Positions 14,879-23,438 of a stretch of 64,000 nt of DNA are shown here, one piece after another (position 1 is the stretch's first letter; every line of letters begins with the position of its first letter). Where the stretch lies: NCBI RefSeq assembly GCF_000737245.1, contig NZ_JPQU01000015.1, forward strand, positions 87,359 through 151,358, written 5' to 3'. The position numbers and the translations under genes were made by a program. The DNA is from Pseudomonas syringae (lineage in GTDB: Bacteria; Pseudomonadota; Gammaproteobacteria; Pseudomonadales; Pseudomonadaceae). The notes beneath the pieces were generated by a model. That model was not told where the DNA came from and ran no database searches. It worked only from the letters and a program-made list of their open reading frames with translations.

Positions 14879-17800
14879 TGATCTGGCAGCCAGATTCTGC
14901 GTCGAGCCTCTAGAACCTCCATGCCGTCCAACATCCAGTCACGCTGCACGCGGGCCTGCAATGCATCTCCAAGAGCCGCAGCGGCATCAGGATCCGACAA
15001 ATGTTCCCGGATAGCTGCAACCCAGGCCACATAAGTGTTCTGAACCCGGGTCACAGGCAAATCGCCGCGATAAGGCTCAAGGTCACTGCAGATGACTGGA
15101 ATGCCACACATGCCGAACTCAAGCAGCGGCAGATTGTTCTTGCAGCGATTCAGAAAATTGTCCGCGAGTGGTGCCAACACCAGATCAAGGTTCAGCGAAG
15201 CAAGCAGGGCCGGATAGGACTGCGGATCCTGTAGTTTATAAAACTCATGCGCAAGAGGCCGCAAATGAGTAGGACATGCACCGACGAAGATCCATTCGAC
15301 TTCACCTATAAAAGCCTTCAAAACATTTTCAATCATCTCCAGGTCGTGAGTGCGTCCTGCTTCCCCGATCCACCCCAAACGGGGCCTGTTCGAACAAACG
15401 CGCTTGCTGTTCAGGCCACCCCACCAATGCGGATCCAGACGACTCTCGATGACTCGCGTATCAGCGCAGAAACCCTCCATGACTGAAGCCAGCATATTGC
15501 TGGAAACCACCAGGCGGTCCACTTGCGAAACTGCCCGCCCCAGATGCTGCAATACATCCCGATTTGGCTGCGCAAAATGGACAAGATCCGGAAGATACTC
15601 GTCCAGATCATAGATCCTGAACGCCCGGGAGAATGCCTTCATGCGGCGCATGGCCTGGCACTGTTGATCACTGATCTGTCGCTGCAGAAGAATCACATCA
15701 GGGTCATAGCGCTCCAGATCCTCCACAGAGAGCAACGCCGGCGAGACCACACCCTCAATCAGTCCCGCTTCGCGCAAGGCATTGAACGGTTGAACGATCC
15801 TCGGCCAGGCGCACGACAATCTGCTAGCCGGGTGCGCAAGAACCGTCGGCAAAGGCTTGAACGCAGCCATTGGACGCCAGGATAGTGATGGACTGGCACG
15901 TTGAAACGCACTGTCCGCCGCCAGAGAAAAGTTGCGATTGTAGGACGGGTCGCGAGCCAGGACAGACAGCCAGCGCTCGTACATCCGATCTTCGAGCTCT
16001 TGCGTAATCTGGACCGCACGGGGCTCGCTGGTGAGCAGTCGAACTCTGGGCGTCCAAATATTCAAATAGCCTGCCTTGTGTAGCTTCAGACATAAATCAA
16101 CATCGTCCCAAGGGGCAACAGTCTCATCAAAACCGCCGGCAGCACAGAACAATTCCTGACGCACCAGCAGGCACCTGCCACTCAAAGCAGTAAGACTCTG
16201 ATCAATCTCCAGACGCTGCATGTAGCCAGGCGCGTCCGCATTCATCCCCTTATAGGAAGATCCCACCGGGCCGCCCAGTCCGAGGGTAAATCCTGCATGA
16301 ATTATCTCGCCGCGAGCTCCCACCAGCTTGGCCCCCACGGAGCCGACCTCCGGGCGCATCCCGTGATTGAGTAATTGCTGCAGCCAGTCTTTGCCAATAA
16401 TGCCAATTCCACAATCCAGGAACAGCAGGAATTCGCCTGAACACTCGGTGACAGCATGATTACGAATGGCCTGAGGGGAATCATCAGCCTGATATCGCAT
16501 CACGAGAATATGCTGAACGCCCAATTGTTCAATACCTGACAGCCAACTACAGATCACGGGATCTTTATTGCCCCGATCAAGAAGAAGCAATTCGTAGTCG
16601 GCGTAGGTCGTGTTCTCGAGCAGGCTTTCCACACAGTGTTGCGCTTCTGGAAGTTGCCCGTCGATGAGAACAACAATGCTGACCCGTGGCAAATTCTGGT
16701 GACCGTAGTCGACTTCATAACGACCAGTCTGCCGTGACTCGACTCGTGCGTGGATAAACCCGCGCGCCTGCAAGTGGCGCTCAATGACCTGACGTTCCTG
16801 CGGGTTGTCCTGCAAGTTCAGGACATCGGCAACTATCAGCGGTTCGCTGATATGACCAAGCCCATCGAAGCCAGAGGTTTCCAGCAGACGCAGAATATAC
16901 TCGAGCTCAAAAGCCTGCGGGTACGCGCTAGCGAAGCCCCCCATGTCCTTCCAGGTATCGCGACGGAATAGCCAGTGGCGCGCCAGGCCGGCTGGAAAAC
17001 TCAACAACAGATCGAGATTCACATCAGGACGCAACAACAACCCGAGAGTTCCACCCTCATGGCGCATGACCTCATCGGTCTGAATGGCGCGACTGCCAGG
17101 TTCGTTCATCAATTGCAGCGACGCAATCAGCAATCCACTACGAGTAAATGTCTCACCCGACTCCACAACGACGAACCAGTCGCACTCGTGCTGCGCAATT
17201 GCCTCGTTGATTGCGCTTGCCAGGTCCCCTCCGCTGAAAGCGAAACCAGGCACGTCAATATAAGCGGCTTGAGTAGTGCTCATTACCAGCGGACGTAACG
17301 AAAGTCGCGGTGTCTCAGAGTGAGCAAGACTGGCAATTGTCATGTGCACTTTTTCCACGGCGCCAGCGGAATCGACAATCACTACGCCCAACACCGGAAC
17401 TTTGTTGCGCAGAAGATATTGATCGGTGATCCGCTTCTGAGCATCGCTGAGCACCCGGGCGTCCAGCCAGTCGGTGACCTCGCAACCACTTCTACTGCCC
17501 TTGTAATCGAACGCTGCCTGCTGAGTAACTTCAATGAAGTGATCAAGCGCAGGCCAAAAATCTTCTGCGTGCTTCTCTAGATTGGCTCGCAATAATGGAA
17601 GAGTATCTCGCGCACGCCGGATTTCCTCAGGAGCGAGGCCCCAAGCGACTCCATAGTTTCCATTTTCTTCTAGAGAGAAATTCTGTGGCGCGGACTCCCC
17701 CGGTATAACCACACCTATACAGCCACAAACGGCCGCTTCGGCAGACAGTGCAGAGGTGCTCGACGAATAAAAAAACTCACAGGTTTGAAAGATATCCGCC

Positions 17801-18375
17801 AACTCTGCCCACGTCGCAGGAAAGACACTAGTAATCTCAATGGCGTCCGTCGGTAATATGGACTTATCCAGCCCGTGCCCTTTACGCCCTTGGTAGTAAC
17901 AAACCTTGCCCGGCACTCGCTTGGCGGGATCATGATGAGGCTTGAATACATTCAAATCGACGGGTTGCAAAAATAAAATGTTGTCTTCGGACATGCCGGG
18001 TAGCAGCAGCCCTTTGGTAAAAGAAAATAAGATATCGTCAGCGCCATATTCGCCATCGCCACCGATAAAACCCGGCGTGTTCAGCAGATAACGCACCACC
18101 AGGTTTGCCTTGAGCGGATTACCGTGTACCACTTCCGGATAAACCACGATGGGTTCAATGTTCTGCGAACGATGTAACTCACTCACATCCGTCGTGAGCC
18201 GAGGGGTGATCAATGCGGGATTCACTACAGCGGTTGTAACATAAGCTTCATGGCCAGACCGAATCAATGCATCGCACAGCATGTGCATGACCCGAATACC
18301 AGCTGAGTTAGTCCGATAGGCGGGTGCGACAATGTAATAAGGCGTGGGACGAGCCGCGTAAAGTGAACGTTTCAT
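14875..18375 (-). CDS. Large multidomain glycosyltransferase (1166 aa)
   Basis: Cytoplasmic glycosyltransferase with several units in order. About 1-320 is a GT4-like domain (YYIVAPAYRTNSAGIRVMHMLCDAL, then AEAAVCGCIGVVIPGESAP). About 340-560 and 570-830 are GT2 regions; the second is clear, with VSIVVLIDG, FLLFLDCGIGI as the DXD-like site, and GGFDETVAPWDDVDLCLKLHKAGY. About 870-1166 is a second GT4-like domain (LGWIGEAGRTHDLEMI, LLEFGMCGIPVICSDLEPYRG). Size and order recall the long glycosyltransferases of Pseudomonas flagellin-glycosylation islands. It may add more than one sugar. The start follows AGGTGACTC. An 18429-18466 palindrome separates it from the upstream gene. Confidence 0.86.
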   Translation of the reverse strand: MKRSLYAARPTPYYIVAPAYRTNSAGIRVMHMLCDALIRSGHEAYVTTAVVNPALITPRLTTDVSELHRSQNIEPIVVYPEVVHGNPLKANLVVRYLLNTPGFIGGDGEYGADDILFSFTKGLLLPGMSEDNILFLQPVDLNVFKPHHDPAKRVPGKVCYYQGRKGHGLDKSILPTDAIEITSVFPATWAELADIFQTCEFFYSSSTSALSAEAAVCGCIGVVIPGESAPQNFSLEENGNYGVAWGLAPEEIRRARDTLPLLRANLEKHAEDFWPALDHFIEVTQQAAFDYKGSRSGCEVTDWLDARVLSDAQKRITDQYLLRNKVPVLGVVIVDSAGAVEKVHMTIASLAHSETPRLSLRPLVMSTTQAAYIDVPGFAFSGGDLASAINEAIAQHECDWFVVVESGETFTRSGLLIASLQLMNEPGSRAIQTDEVMRHEGGTLGLLLRPDVNLDLLLSFPAGLARHWLFRRDTWKDMGGFASAYPQAFELEYILRLLETSGFDGLGHISEPLIVADVLNLQDNPQERQVIERHLQARGFIHARVESRQTGRYEVDYGHQNLPRVSIVVLIDGQLPEAQHCVESLLENTTYADYELLLLDRGNKDPVICSWLSGIEQLGVQHILVMRYQADDSPQAIRNHAVTECSGEFLLFLDCGIGIIGKDWLQQLLNHGMRPEVGSVGAKLVGARGEIIHAGFTLGLGGPVGSSYKGMNADAPGYMQRLEIDQSLTALSGRCLLVRQELFCAAGGFDETVAPWDDVDLCLKLHKAGYLNIWTPRVRLLTSEPRAVQITQELEDRMYERWLSVLARDPSYNRNFSLAADSAFQRASPSLSWRPMAAFKPLPTVLAHPASRLSCAWPRIVQPFNALREAGLIEGVVSPALLSVEDLERYDPDVILLQRQISDQQCQAMRRMKAFSRAFRIYDLDEYLPDLVHFAQPNRDVLQHLGRAVSQVDRLVVSSNMLASVMEGFCADTRVIESRLDPHWWGGLNSKRVCSNRPRLGWIGEAGRTHDLEMIENVLKAFIGEVEWIFVGACPTHLRPLAHEFYKLQDPQSYPALLASLNLDLVLAPLADNFLNRCKNNLPLLEFGMCGIPVICSDLEPYRGDLPVTRVQNTYVAWVAAIREHLSDPDAAAALGDALQARVQRDWMLDGMEVLEARRRIWLPDQ

Positions 18376-18428
18376 GAGTCACCTGAAAAAATTATCAAAC
18401 AGCTGTTGCGCTCAAGGATCGCCGCGCA

Positions 18429-18466
18429 GCACGGGCCGCTGGACAAGCTTGTCCGGCGGCCCGTGC
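18429..18466. repeat. 38-bp near-perfect palindrome inside the glycan operon
   Basis: Two 19-base arms meet with no spacer (left arm GCACGGGCCGCTGGACAAG) and pair with only one G-T mismatch. It occupies the 99-base gap between the FkbM gene and the glycosyltransferase. There is no T run, so it is more likely an RNA-processing or polarity element than a simple terminator. Confidence 0.8.
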
Positions 18467-18474
18467 AAACTCAA

Positions 18475-19776
18475 TCAATAGAAGTACAGCGTAATATCGT
18501 GCAGGATGTCTGCGTAATGCCTGATCGCTACACGATAATCAGGTCGAATCGCAGTCACGGCATCGATCAGCTTCCAGTAGTCATCGGCACGGTGGTAGGC
18601 GCACACCGCCAAGACGGGCTTTTCCCGTTGAATAACGCCAGCTGCGCCAACCAGGGCATTCTCTTCCATGCCCTCGATATCCAGTTTGAACAACCCGACC
18701 TTGCCTTGAATCAAGGAATCCAGAGGGACGCCCTGAATATAAGAAACAATAGAGGACGCAATAGGCCCGTTGATTTCGCCCAACACGTTGCACGACAGAA
18801 CAGGGTTGTACTCAAAGCGCGACGGGCGTGCGTCCAACCCCATATTGAACAGCAAAACATTTTCCCGATCTGAAAAACGCTTCAAGGCTTCATAGTAAGG
18901 AGGGAGTTCAGGCTCAAACAGATAAGCCTGCTTGACCGGTCCGAAGTGTTTTTCCAGGCTGACCAGGGTATCGCCCGTAAAAGCACCCGCGTCCACGAAA
19001 TAATGTGCCTGTTCGGCGGACACGAAGTCCTTGTCGAAGTACTCGTCCTGAGAAGGTGACTTGGTCTCCACAGCGGAGGAAATTGATAGCGTTGTACGCA
19101 TTCCGATCAAGCCGTTGAATACCTCCCGGGAGCGTTCATCACGTAGCCTCAGGAACGTCGAAATATAACGATAGGCCTCATCAATAGGCTGATGAGCAAC
19201 GCTGGAGAAAAACTGTTCCGGGCCGTGACCGCCATCGATGGCGTAAGAAAACTCACACATATTCAATAATTTATCGCAGACACCGACCAGCGAAGCATGG
19301 ATTTCATTACTGTATTGGCCGCTGGCAATAACAATGGTCGAATGCTTCAGATCCACATCAGCGGGTGCAAATACTTGAGCGCCATCAAGAACAGTGCCTT
19401 TCTTCGAGGCATCTCTATCAAGGAAGCCATTGATCTTCACACCCGCCCGCTGGGCCTGCCCTGCGATGTAAGAACCTACCTTATAAGCACCGTAGATATA
19501 AATGCCGTCGGCAAGCCATTCATTGAATGTCGCCTTGCGCTGCGCCAGCGTGGTTTTCAAACGCTCGCCGTCCAGTAGGTTGTAAACATGTGGATAGTCG
19601 GCCAGACGGGCCAGCACATCCAGCTCCTCGGCGGAGCTGATAAACACGGTATCGGTAATGGCCGACAACGGCGAATTAGTCAAACGAACTGGAATTGAGT
19701 GTTTTTCACACAACACCAACGTGTCCGTCACATTTTCTTGCAGTTCGGTTTTCCCGGAAATCAATCTCAAAAGCAT
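18475..19776 (-). CDS. FkbM-family methyltransferase with N-terminal Rossmann-like domain
   Basis: 433 aa. The C-terminal half (about 255-430) is an FkbM SAM-dependent methyltransferase: VDAGAFTGDT is the SAM loop and LFKLDIEGMEENALVGA the second motif. The N-terminal half carries a nucleotide- or sugar-binding-like Rossmann segment (IYIYGAYKVGSYIAGQAQRAGVKINGFLDRD, about 92-122). The next gene has the same two-part plan, so these are diverged tandem paralogues. Likely O-methylates a sugar of the glycan. It starts 1 base from the previous stop, indicating tight coupling. Confidence 0.84.
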   Translation of the reverse strand: MLLRLISGKTELQENVTDTLVLCEKHSIPVRLTNSPLSAITDTVFISSAEELDVLARLADYPHVYNLLDGERLKTTLAQRKATFNEWLADGIYIYGAYKVGSYIAGQAQRAGVKINGFLDRDASKKGTVLDGAQVFAPADVDLKHSTIVIASGQYSNEIHASLVGVCDKLLNMCEFSYAIDGGHGPEQFFSSVAHQPIDEAYRYISTFLRLRDERSREVFNGLIGMRTTLSISSAVETKSPSQDEYFDKDFVSAEQAHYFVDAGAFTGDTLVSLEKHFGPVKQAYLFEPELPPYYEALKRFSDRENVLLFNMGLDARPSRFEYNPVLSCNVLGEINGPIASSIVSYIQGVPLDSLIQGKVGLFKLDIEGMEENALVGAAGVIQREKPVLAVCAYHRADDYWKLIDAVTAIRPDYRVAIRHYADILHDITLYFY

Positions 19777-19777
19777 G

Positions 19778-20845
19778 TTAGCGATCCTTTACCCGTTCAG
19801 GGATAACTGCATACAGGACAGTGTCGAAGGTGATGCGTGCATGGCAACGCAGGTAAAACGTATAGCCCAATTGGTAAGCATCCAATTGTTCGAGAATGCT
19901 CCAAAGATGTTCAGCCCGATGATAGGCGCTGATAGCCAGATGGGGCCTGTGCCGACGTAACATCTGCTCGGCACCCAGCAGTGCCGCAGGCTCCTCACCT
20001 TCGATATCCATCTTGATCAAATTGGGGGCAAATCCCGGCAAGGCGTCATCCAAACGGACACAAGTGACTTGTTCGCCGCCAGACACCACCAGATGGCCGC
20101 CCGCACCTAGCGCACCGTCAAAACCAACCTGTTTGTTGGCATCAGAAACACCGCAGGGGAAGTTCACCGCATTCATATCGCTGAGGTTCTGAACCATCAC
20201 CTGAAAATTTTTGAGGTTGGGTTCGAACGTTGCCACCGCCTCGAACACCAGTCCGGCCGCGCGCATCTCCTGCACGGTATCGCCGGTGTAAGCACCACAG
20301 TCTATGAACCGCAAAGGCTGCGGCCACTCAGGCACGTCGGCAGGGAAGTATTGTTGAGCCGACGGTTCGGGAAGCTTGAGGTAATCCCCTTCGGTCCTGA
20401 ATGCGACAATCTGATCCAGCAACTGGCGACTGGCTTCATCCGCCAACCGCCCTCTGAGGCTGGCAATCTTGTCAGCATTGGCCTCGTAGTACCGCGGGTC
20501 TACGAGCCAATATCGAAATGGCTGGTCTTGCGGGAAAAGACGAACGAACTCAACCAGGCTGACCACTCGGCCATAGCCGAGCTGCTGCAAATTCCTGACA
20601 ATTTCGGCGACGTTCACGTAATTATTGAACAGACCAATCACTACGCAGCTTTTCGTCGCATCCTGCTGACCCGCCCACTCCGAAGCGGTATGCACCGGCA
20701 GGCCGCAGACCTCACCCAACGAGGTGTCGCGGTCAAGGAAGCTACTGACTGTCAGGCCCTTTTTCGCCATAAAACTCTGCACTTCCTGACCCGCAAGACG
20801 CGCGCCATAAATCAGCAGATGATCAAAATGATGGTCGTCAAACAT
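19778..20845 (-). CDS. FkbM-family methyltransferase, second paralogue
   Basis: 355 aa. It carries the Rossmann-like N-terminus HLLIYGARLAGQEVQSFMAKKGLTVSSFLDRD (about 9-40) and an FkbM domain (IDCGAYTGDTVQEM, then IKMDIEGEEPAALLGAEQML). The ATG at 20845 overlaps the end of the TylF-like gene by 8 bp and has GGAAGCGAG ahead; longer frames would run deep into that gene. Same architecture as the neighbour at 18475, including C-terminal AYHRAEHLWSILEQL. Probably an O-methyltransferase acting on a sugar. Confidence 0.84.
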   Translation of the reverse strand: MFDDHHFDHLLIYGARLAGQEVQSFMAKKGLTVSSFLDRDTSLGEVCGLPVHTASEWAGQQDATKSCVVIGLFNNYVNVAEIVRNLQQLGYGRVVSLVEFVRLFPQDQPFRYWLVDPRYYEANADKIASLRGRLADEASRQLLDQIVAFRTEGDYLKLPEPSAQQYFPADVPEWPQPLRFIDCGAYTGDTVQEMRAAGLVFEAVATFEPNLKNFQVMVQNLSDMNAVNFPCGVSDANKQVGFDGALGAGGHLVVSGGEQVTCVRLDDALPGFAPNLIKMDIEGEEPAALLGAEQMLRRHRPHLAISAYHRAEHLWSILEQLDAYQLGYTFYLRCHARITFDTVLYAVIPERVKDR

Positions 20846-21602
20846 GGCTCGCTTCCACTGCAACACGCACCAATACCGCATGGCCGTTGAGGTTATGCAG
20901 GAAGCGGAAGTTCTGATTGCCCACCATGAACTCGTTAACCAGCCGGGTAACGCCTTCACAGCCGAAGAAGCCGTAGTCGTCGAAAACCACTATCGAACCG
21001 ATACCCAGCTTCGGCAATGCCCACTCCAGAACGCTACGTGCGGATTCGTACACATCCACGTCGATGTGCAGCAGCGCGAGTCGCTCGCCAACACGCTCGG
21101 CGTTGAACTCAGGGAACATGCCCTGCAAGGCTTCGACCCGGTCACTGACCCCGCAACGGGCAATCAGTGCTTTGACCAGTTCGATATCGGTATCACTATG
21201 CTCACCACCGCTGTAGCGGGTATCCAGCTCACCGGCCTTGACCACACCTTCAAAAGTGTCAGCAAGCCAGACCCGACGCCCAGGACGCTGACTGGCCAAA
21301 GCCAATAAACACCCCGAACCGCCTTGCCACACGCCAACTTCAAGGAAGTCACCTTCCAGGCCGTCCAGTTGACGAGCCAATGACCACAATTCGTACAGTC
21401 GATACGAATCTACCAGCGTATTTTTCGCGACCCGCTCATAGGCCGAGCGAAACGCTTGGTCGTTTGCCCAGGGGGCATAGCTGCAGAATGGCAAGACGCG
21501 TTCATGGCGGATTTCCGGCGACTTCGGATGCGACCAGGAAGCCGTTTTGCGCAGGTAGCCATAACTCAGGCCTGTCAGTTTCCTCTTCAACCAGGCGGCC
21601 AT
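20838..21602 (-). CDS. TylF/MycF-type macrocin O-methyltransferase family protein
   Basis: 254-aa class I methyltransferase, a family that methylates sugar hydroxyls with SAM and Mg2+. Visible are the SAM loop GDFLEVGVWQGGSG, the DTFEG segment, and the metal-binding LLHIDVDVYESARSVLEW followed by IVVFDDYGFFGCEGV. The ATG at 21602 sits 1 base after the stop of the thiamine enzyme gene. This is the third methyltransferase in a row, predicting a heavily methylated product. Confidence 0.85.
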   Translation of the reverse strand: MAAWLKRKLTGLSYGYLRKTASWSHPKSPEIRHERVLPFCSYAPWANDQAFRSAYERVAKNTLVDSYRLYELWSLARQLDGLEGDFLEVGVWQGGSGCLLALASQRPGRRVWLADTFEGVVKAGELDTRYSGGEHSDTDIELVKALIARCGVSDRVEALQGMFPEFNAERVGERLALLHIDVDVYESARSVLEWALPKLGIGSIVVFDDYGFFGCEGVTRLVNEFMVGNQNFRFLHNLNGHAVLVRVAVEASHV

Positions 21603-21603
21603 A

Positions 21604-23403
21604 TCAGTCGCGCTCCGACACAGACATCTGCATATGGAACTCGTCACGTGACAGGAACGGATACAGGTCTTCCAGAGCACCGGTCTCAGGTTTGCCCTGC
21701 TCGTTAATCCGAGTCATGACCCGAGGTACTCGGGCCTCTTCGATCTGCACCACCACCTCACAGATCACCGGGCCGCTGCGCTGCAGAACATCCTGCAACT
21801 TCTCGTCCAGGCCTTGATGCGAGTCAATGCGCGCAAAATCCACACCATAAGCGGCAGCCAGTTTTTCCAGATCGGGCAGTTGCAGGCCGCTGGTGGAGTC
21901 GGCGCCGACAAGCAATTTAAAGTGCGCGTTCTGCGAGGTACGAATCGAGGCATAACCCTGATTGTTGATCACGAAGCATTTGATCGGCAGGTTGTTGGCC
22001 GCCAGGGTGGCGAACTCTTGGACGTTCATTTGCAGACCACCATCGCCTTCCACGCAGATCGTCTGCTTGCGGCCGGAAGCCAGGCAGGCACCCACCGCCG
22101 ATGGAATGCCAAAGCCCATGGAGCCAGTGCCACGGTTATGGAAACAACGCTGGCCTTTTTTCAGTCGCAGGTTGAGCAGGAACAACTCGGAGGCAAAACC
22201 GGAGCTCCCGGGAGCGATCACATCGCCCTCGTTGAGCAGCTCCGAGACACGGTCAGAAAAGTGATACATGCTCACACCCTGACTGTCATCGGCGTGCTCA
22301 GGCTGCAACAGCGGATAACGTTGGCGCCAGTCAGCAATCTGCGCGAGCCATGCCGAGTACTTCGGCAATGGATTGGCAGCAATACCAGCCACCAGGGCTT
22401 CGATGAATGGCTTTACGTCAGCCACCACCGCTATTTCGATGGGCATCTGCAATTTAGCGATTTCGGCAGCATCGATGTCCACCACCACTTTCTTCGCGTG
22501 GGGAGCAAAATGGGCGTGGTTGTAGGCCGTCAGCGCCATATCCAGACGCGAGCCCAGCACTATCAGCAGATCGCAGTTCTGCAAGGTGAAGTTGGCCCAG
22601 CGCGGCGCGATGGAGCCTGGACGCCCACCGTACAGTGGGTGCTCGTCTTCGATCACGTCCATGGCCAGCCAGGTCGGCATGACTGGCACGCCAGCGGTTT
22701 CAACCAGCGTATTGAAAGCGTCGATCGCGCCCGCCATGCGGATGCCGCTACCGGCGATGATGCCTGGTCGCTTGGCGGTCTTGAGCAATTCCAGCGTGCG
22801 CGTCACTGCCTCGCTGACATCCGGTGCCGACAGAGGCGCAGGCAGTTTCGCCCGACGCAGAGTCTGCGGATCAATCTGGGCAGCCTGCACGTCCAGAGGC
22901 ACGTCGAGCCAGACCGGCCCACGACGACCATTGAAAGCAGCGTATTCCAACTCGTCGAACACTTCTGCGACGGCTTCCGGGTCGGTAAGGGTCACAGCGC
23001 GCTTGGTGATCGAGGACACGATGGAAACGATATCGGCTTCCTGGACACCCAGCATGCGTAAGCCAGTACCCGCTTTCAGATCCGCCGTTTTGACCTGCCC
23101 GGAAATGAAGAACACTGGCGTGGAGTCCAGCCACGCACCCAAGGTTGCCGTAACAGCATTGGTCGCACCCGGTCCGCAGGTCGTCATGCAAGCGCTCGGC
23201 CCGCCGGACAATTTGCCTGCCGACTCGGCAGCGACACCGCAAGCCTGTTCATGAAGGCAGAGAATCGGTTCCAGATCAGGATGACGGCCCAGCGCATCAT
23301 TCAAATGCATCGCACCGCCACCAGGCAGGAAAAACACCTGCTTGATGCCCAGTTCCGCCAGCCGGTTCATGATGTAGTCAGCTACACGCATCTTGTTACC
23401 CAT
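21604..23403 (-). CDS. Thiamine-diphosphate-dependent enzyme, acetolactate-synthase-like (YerE-like role possible)
   Basis: 599 aa with the three ALS-type domains. The PYR domain has the activating glutamate in LHEQACG (Glu52). The central FAD/nucleotide-like domain covers about 195-335. The PP domain carries GDGGLQMN with the later INN (ThDP/Mg2+ motif). In Yersinia YerE, a ThDP enzyme of this class, attaches a two-carbon unit from pyruvate to C4 of a CDP-3,6-dideoxy-4-ketohexose. The presence of rfbFGH in the same operon makes that role plausible here. A different acyloin-type addition cannot be excluded. GGAG lies eight bases before the ATG; a longer frame to 23442 would overlap the previous gene. 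Confidence 0.85.
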   Translation of the reverse strand: MGNKMRVADYIMNRLAELGIKQVFFLPGGGAMHLNDALGRHPDLEPILCLHEQACGVAAESAGKLSGGPSACMTTCGPGATNAVTATLGAWLDSTPVFFISGQVKTADLKAGTGLRMLGVQEADIVSIVSSITKRAVTLTDPEAVAEVFDELEYAAFNGRRGPVWLDVPLDVQAAQIDPQTLRRAKLPAPLSAPDVSEAVTRTLELLKTAKRPGIIAGSGIRMAGAIDAFNTLVETAGVPVMPTWLAMDVIEDEHPLYGGRPGSIAPRWANFTLQNCDLLIVLGSRLDMALTAYNHAHFAPHAKKVVVDIDAAEIAKLQMPIEIAVVADVKPFIEALVAGIAANPLPKYSAWLAQIADWRQRYPLLQPEHADDSQGVSMYHFSDRVSELLNEGDVIAPGSSGFASELFLLNLRLKKGQRCFHNRGTGSMGFGIPSAVGACLASGRKQTICVEGDGGLQMNVQEFATLAANNLPIKCFVINNQGYASIRTSQNAHFKLLVGADSTSGLQLPDLEKLAAAYGVDFARIDSHQGLDEKLQDVLQRSGPVICEVVVQIEEARVPRVMTRINEQGKPETGALEDLYPFLSRDEFHMQMSVSERD

Positions 23404-23438
23404 CGTTAAAACTCCATCTCGTTCGCGGAGAACCAGGC

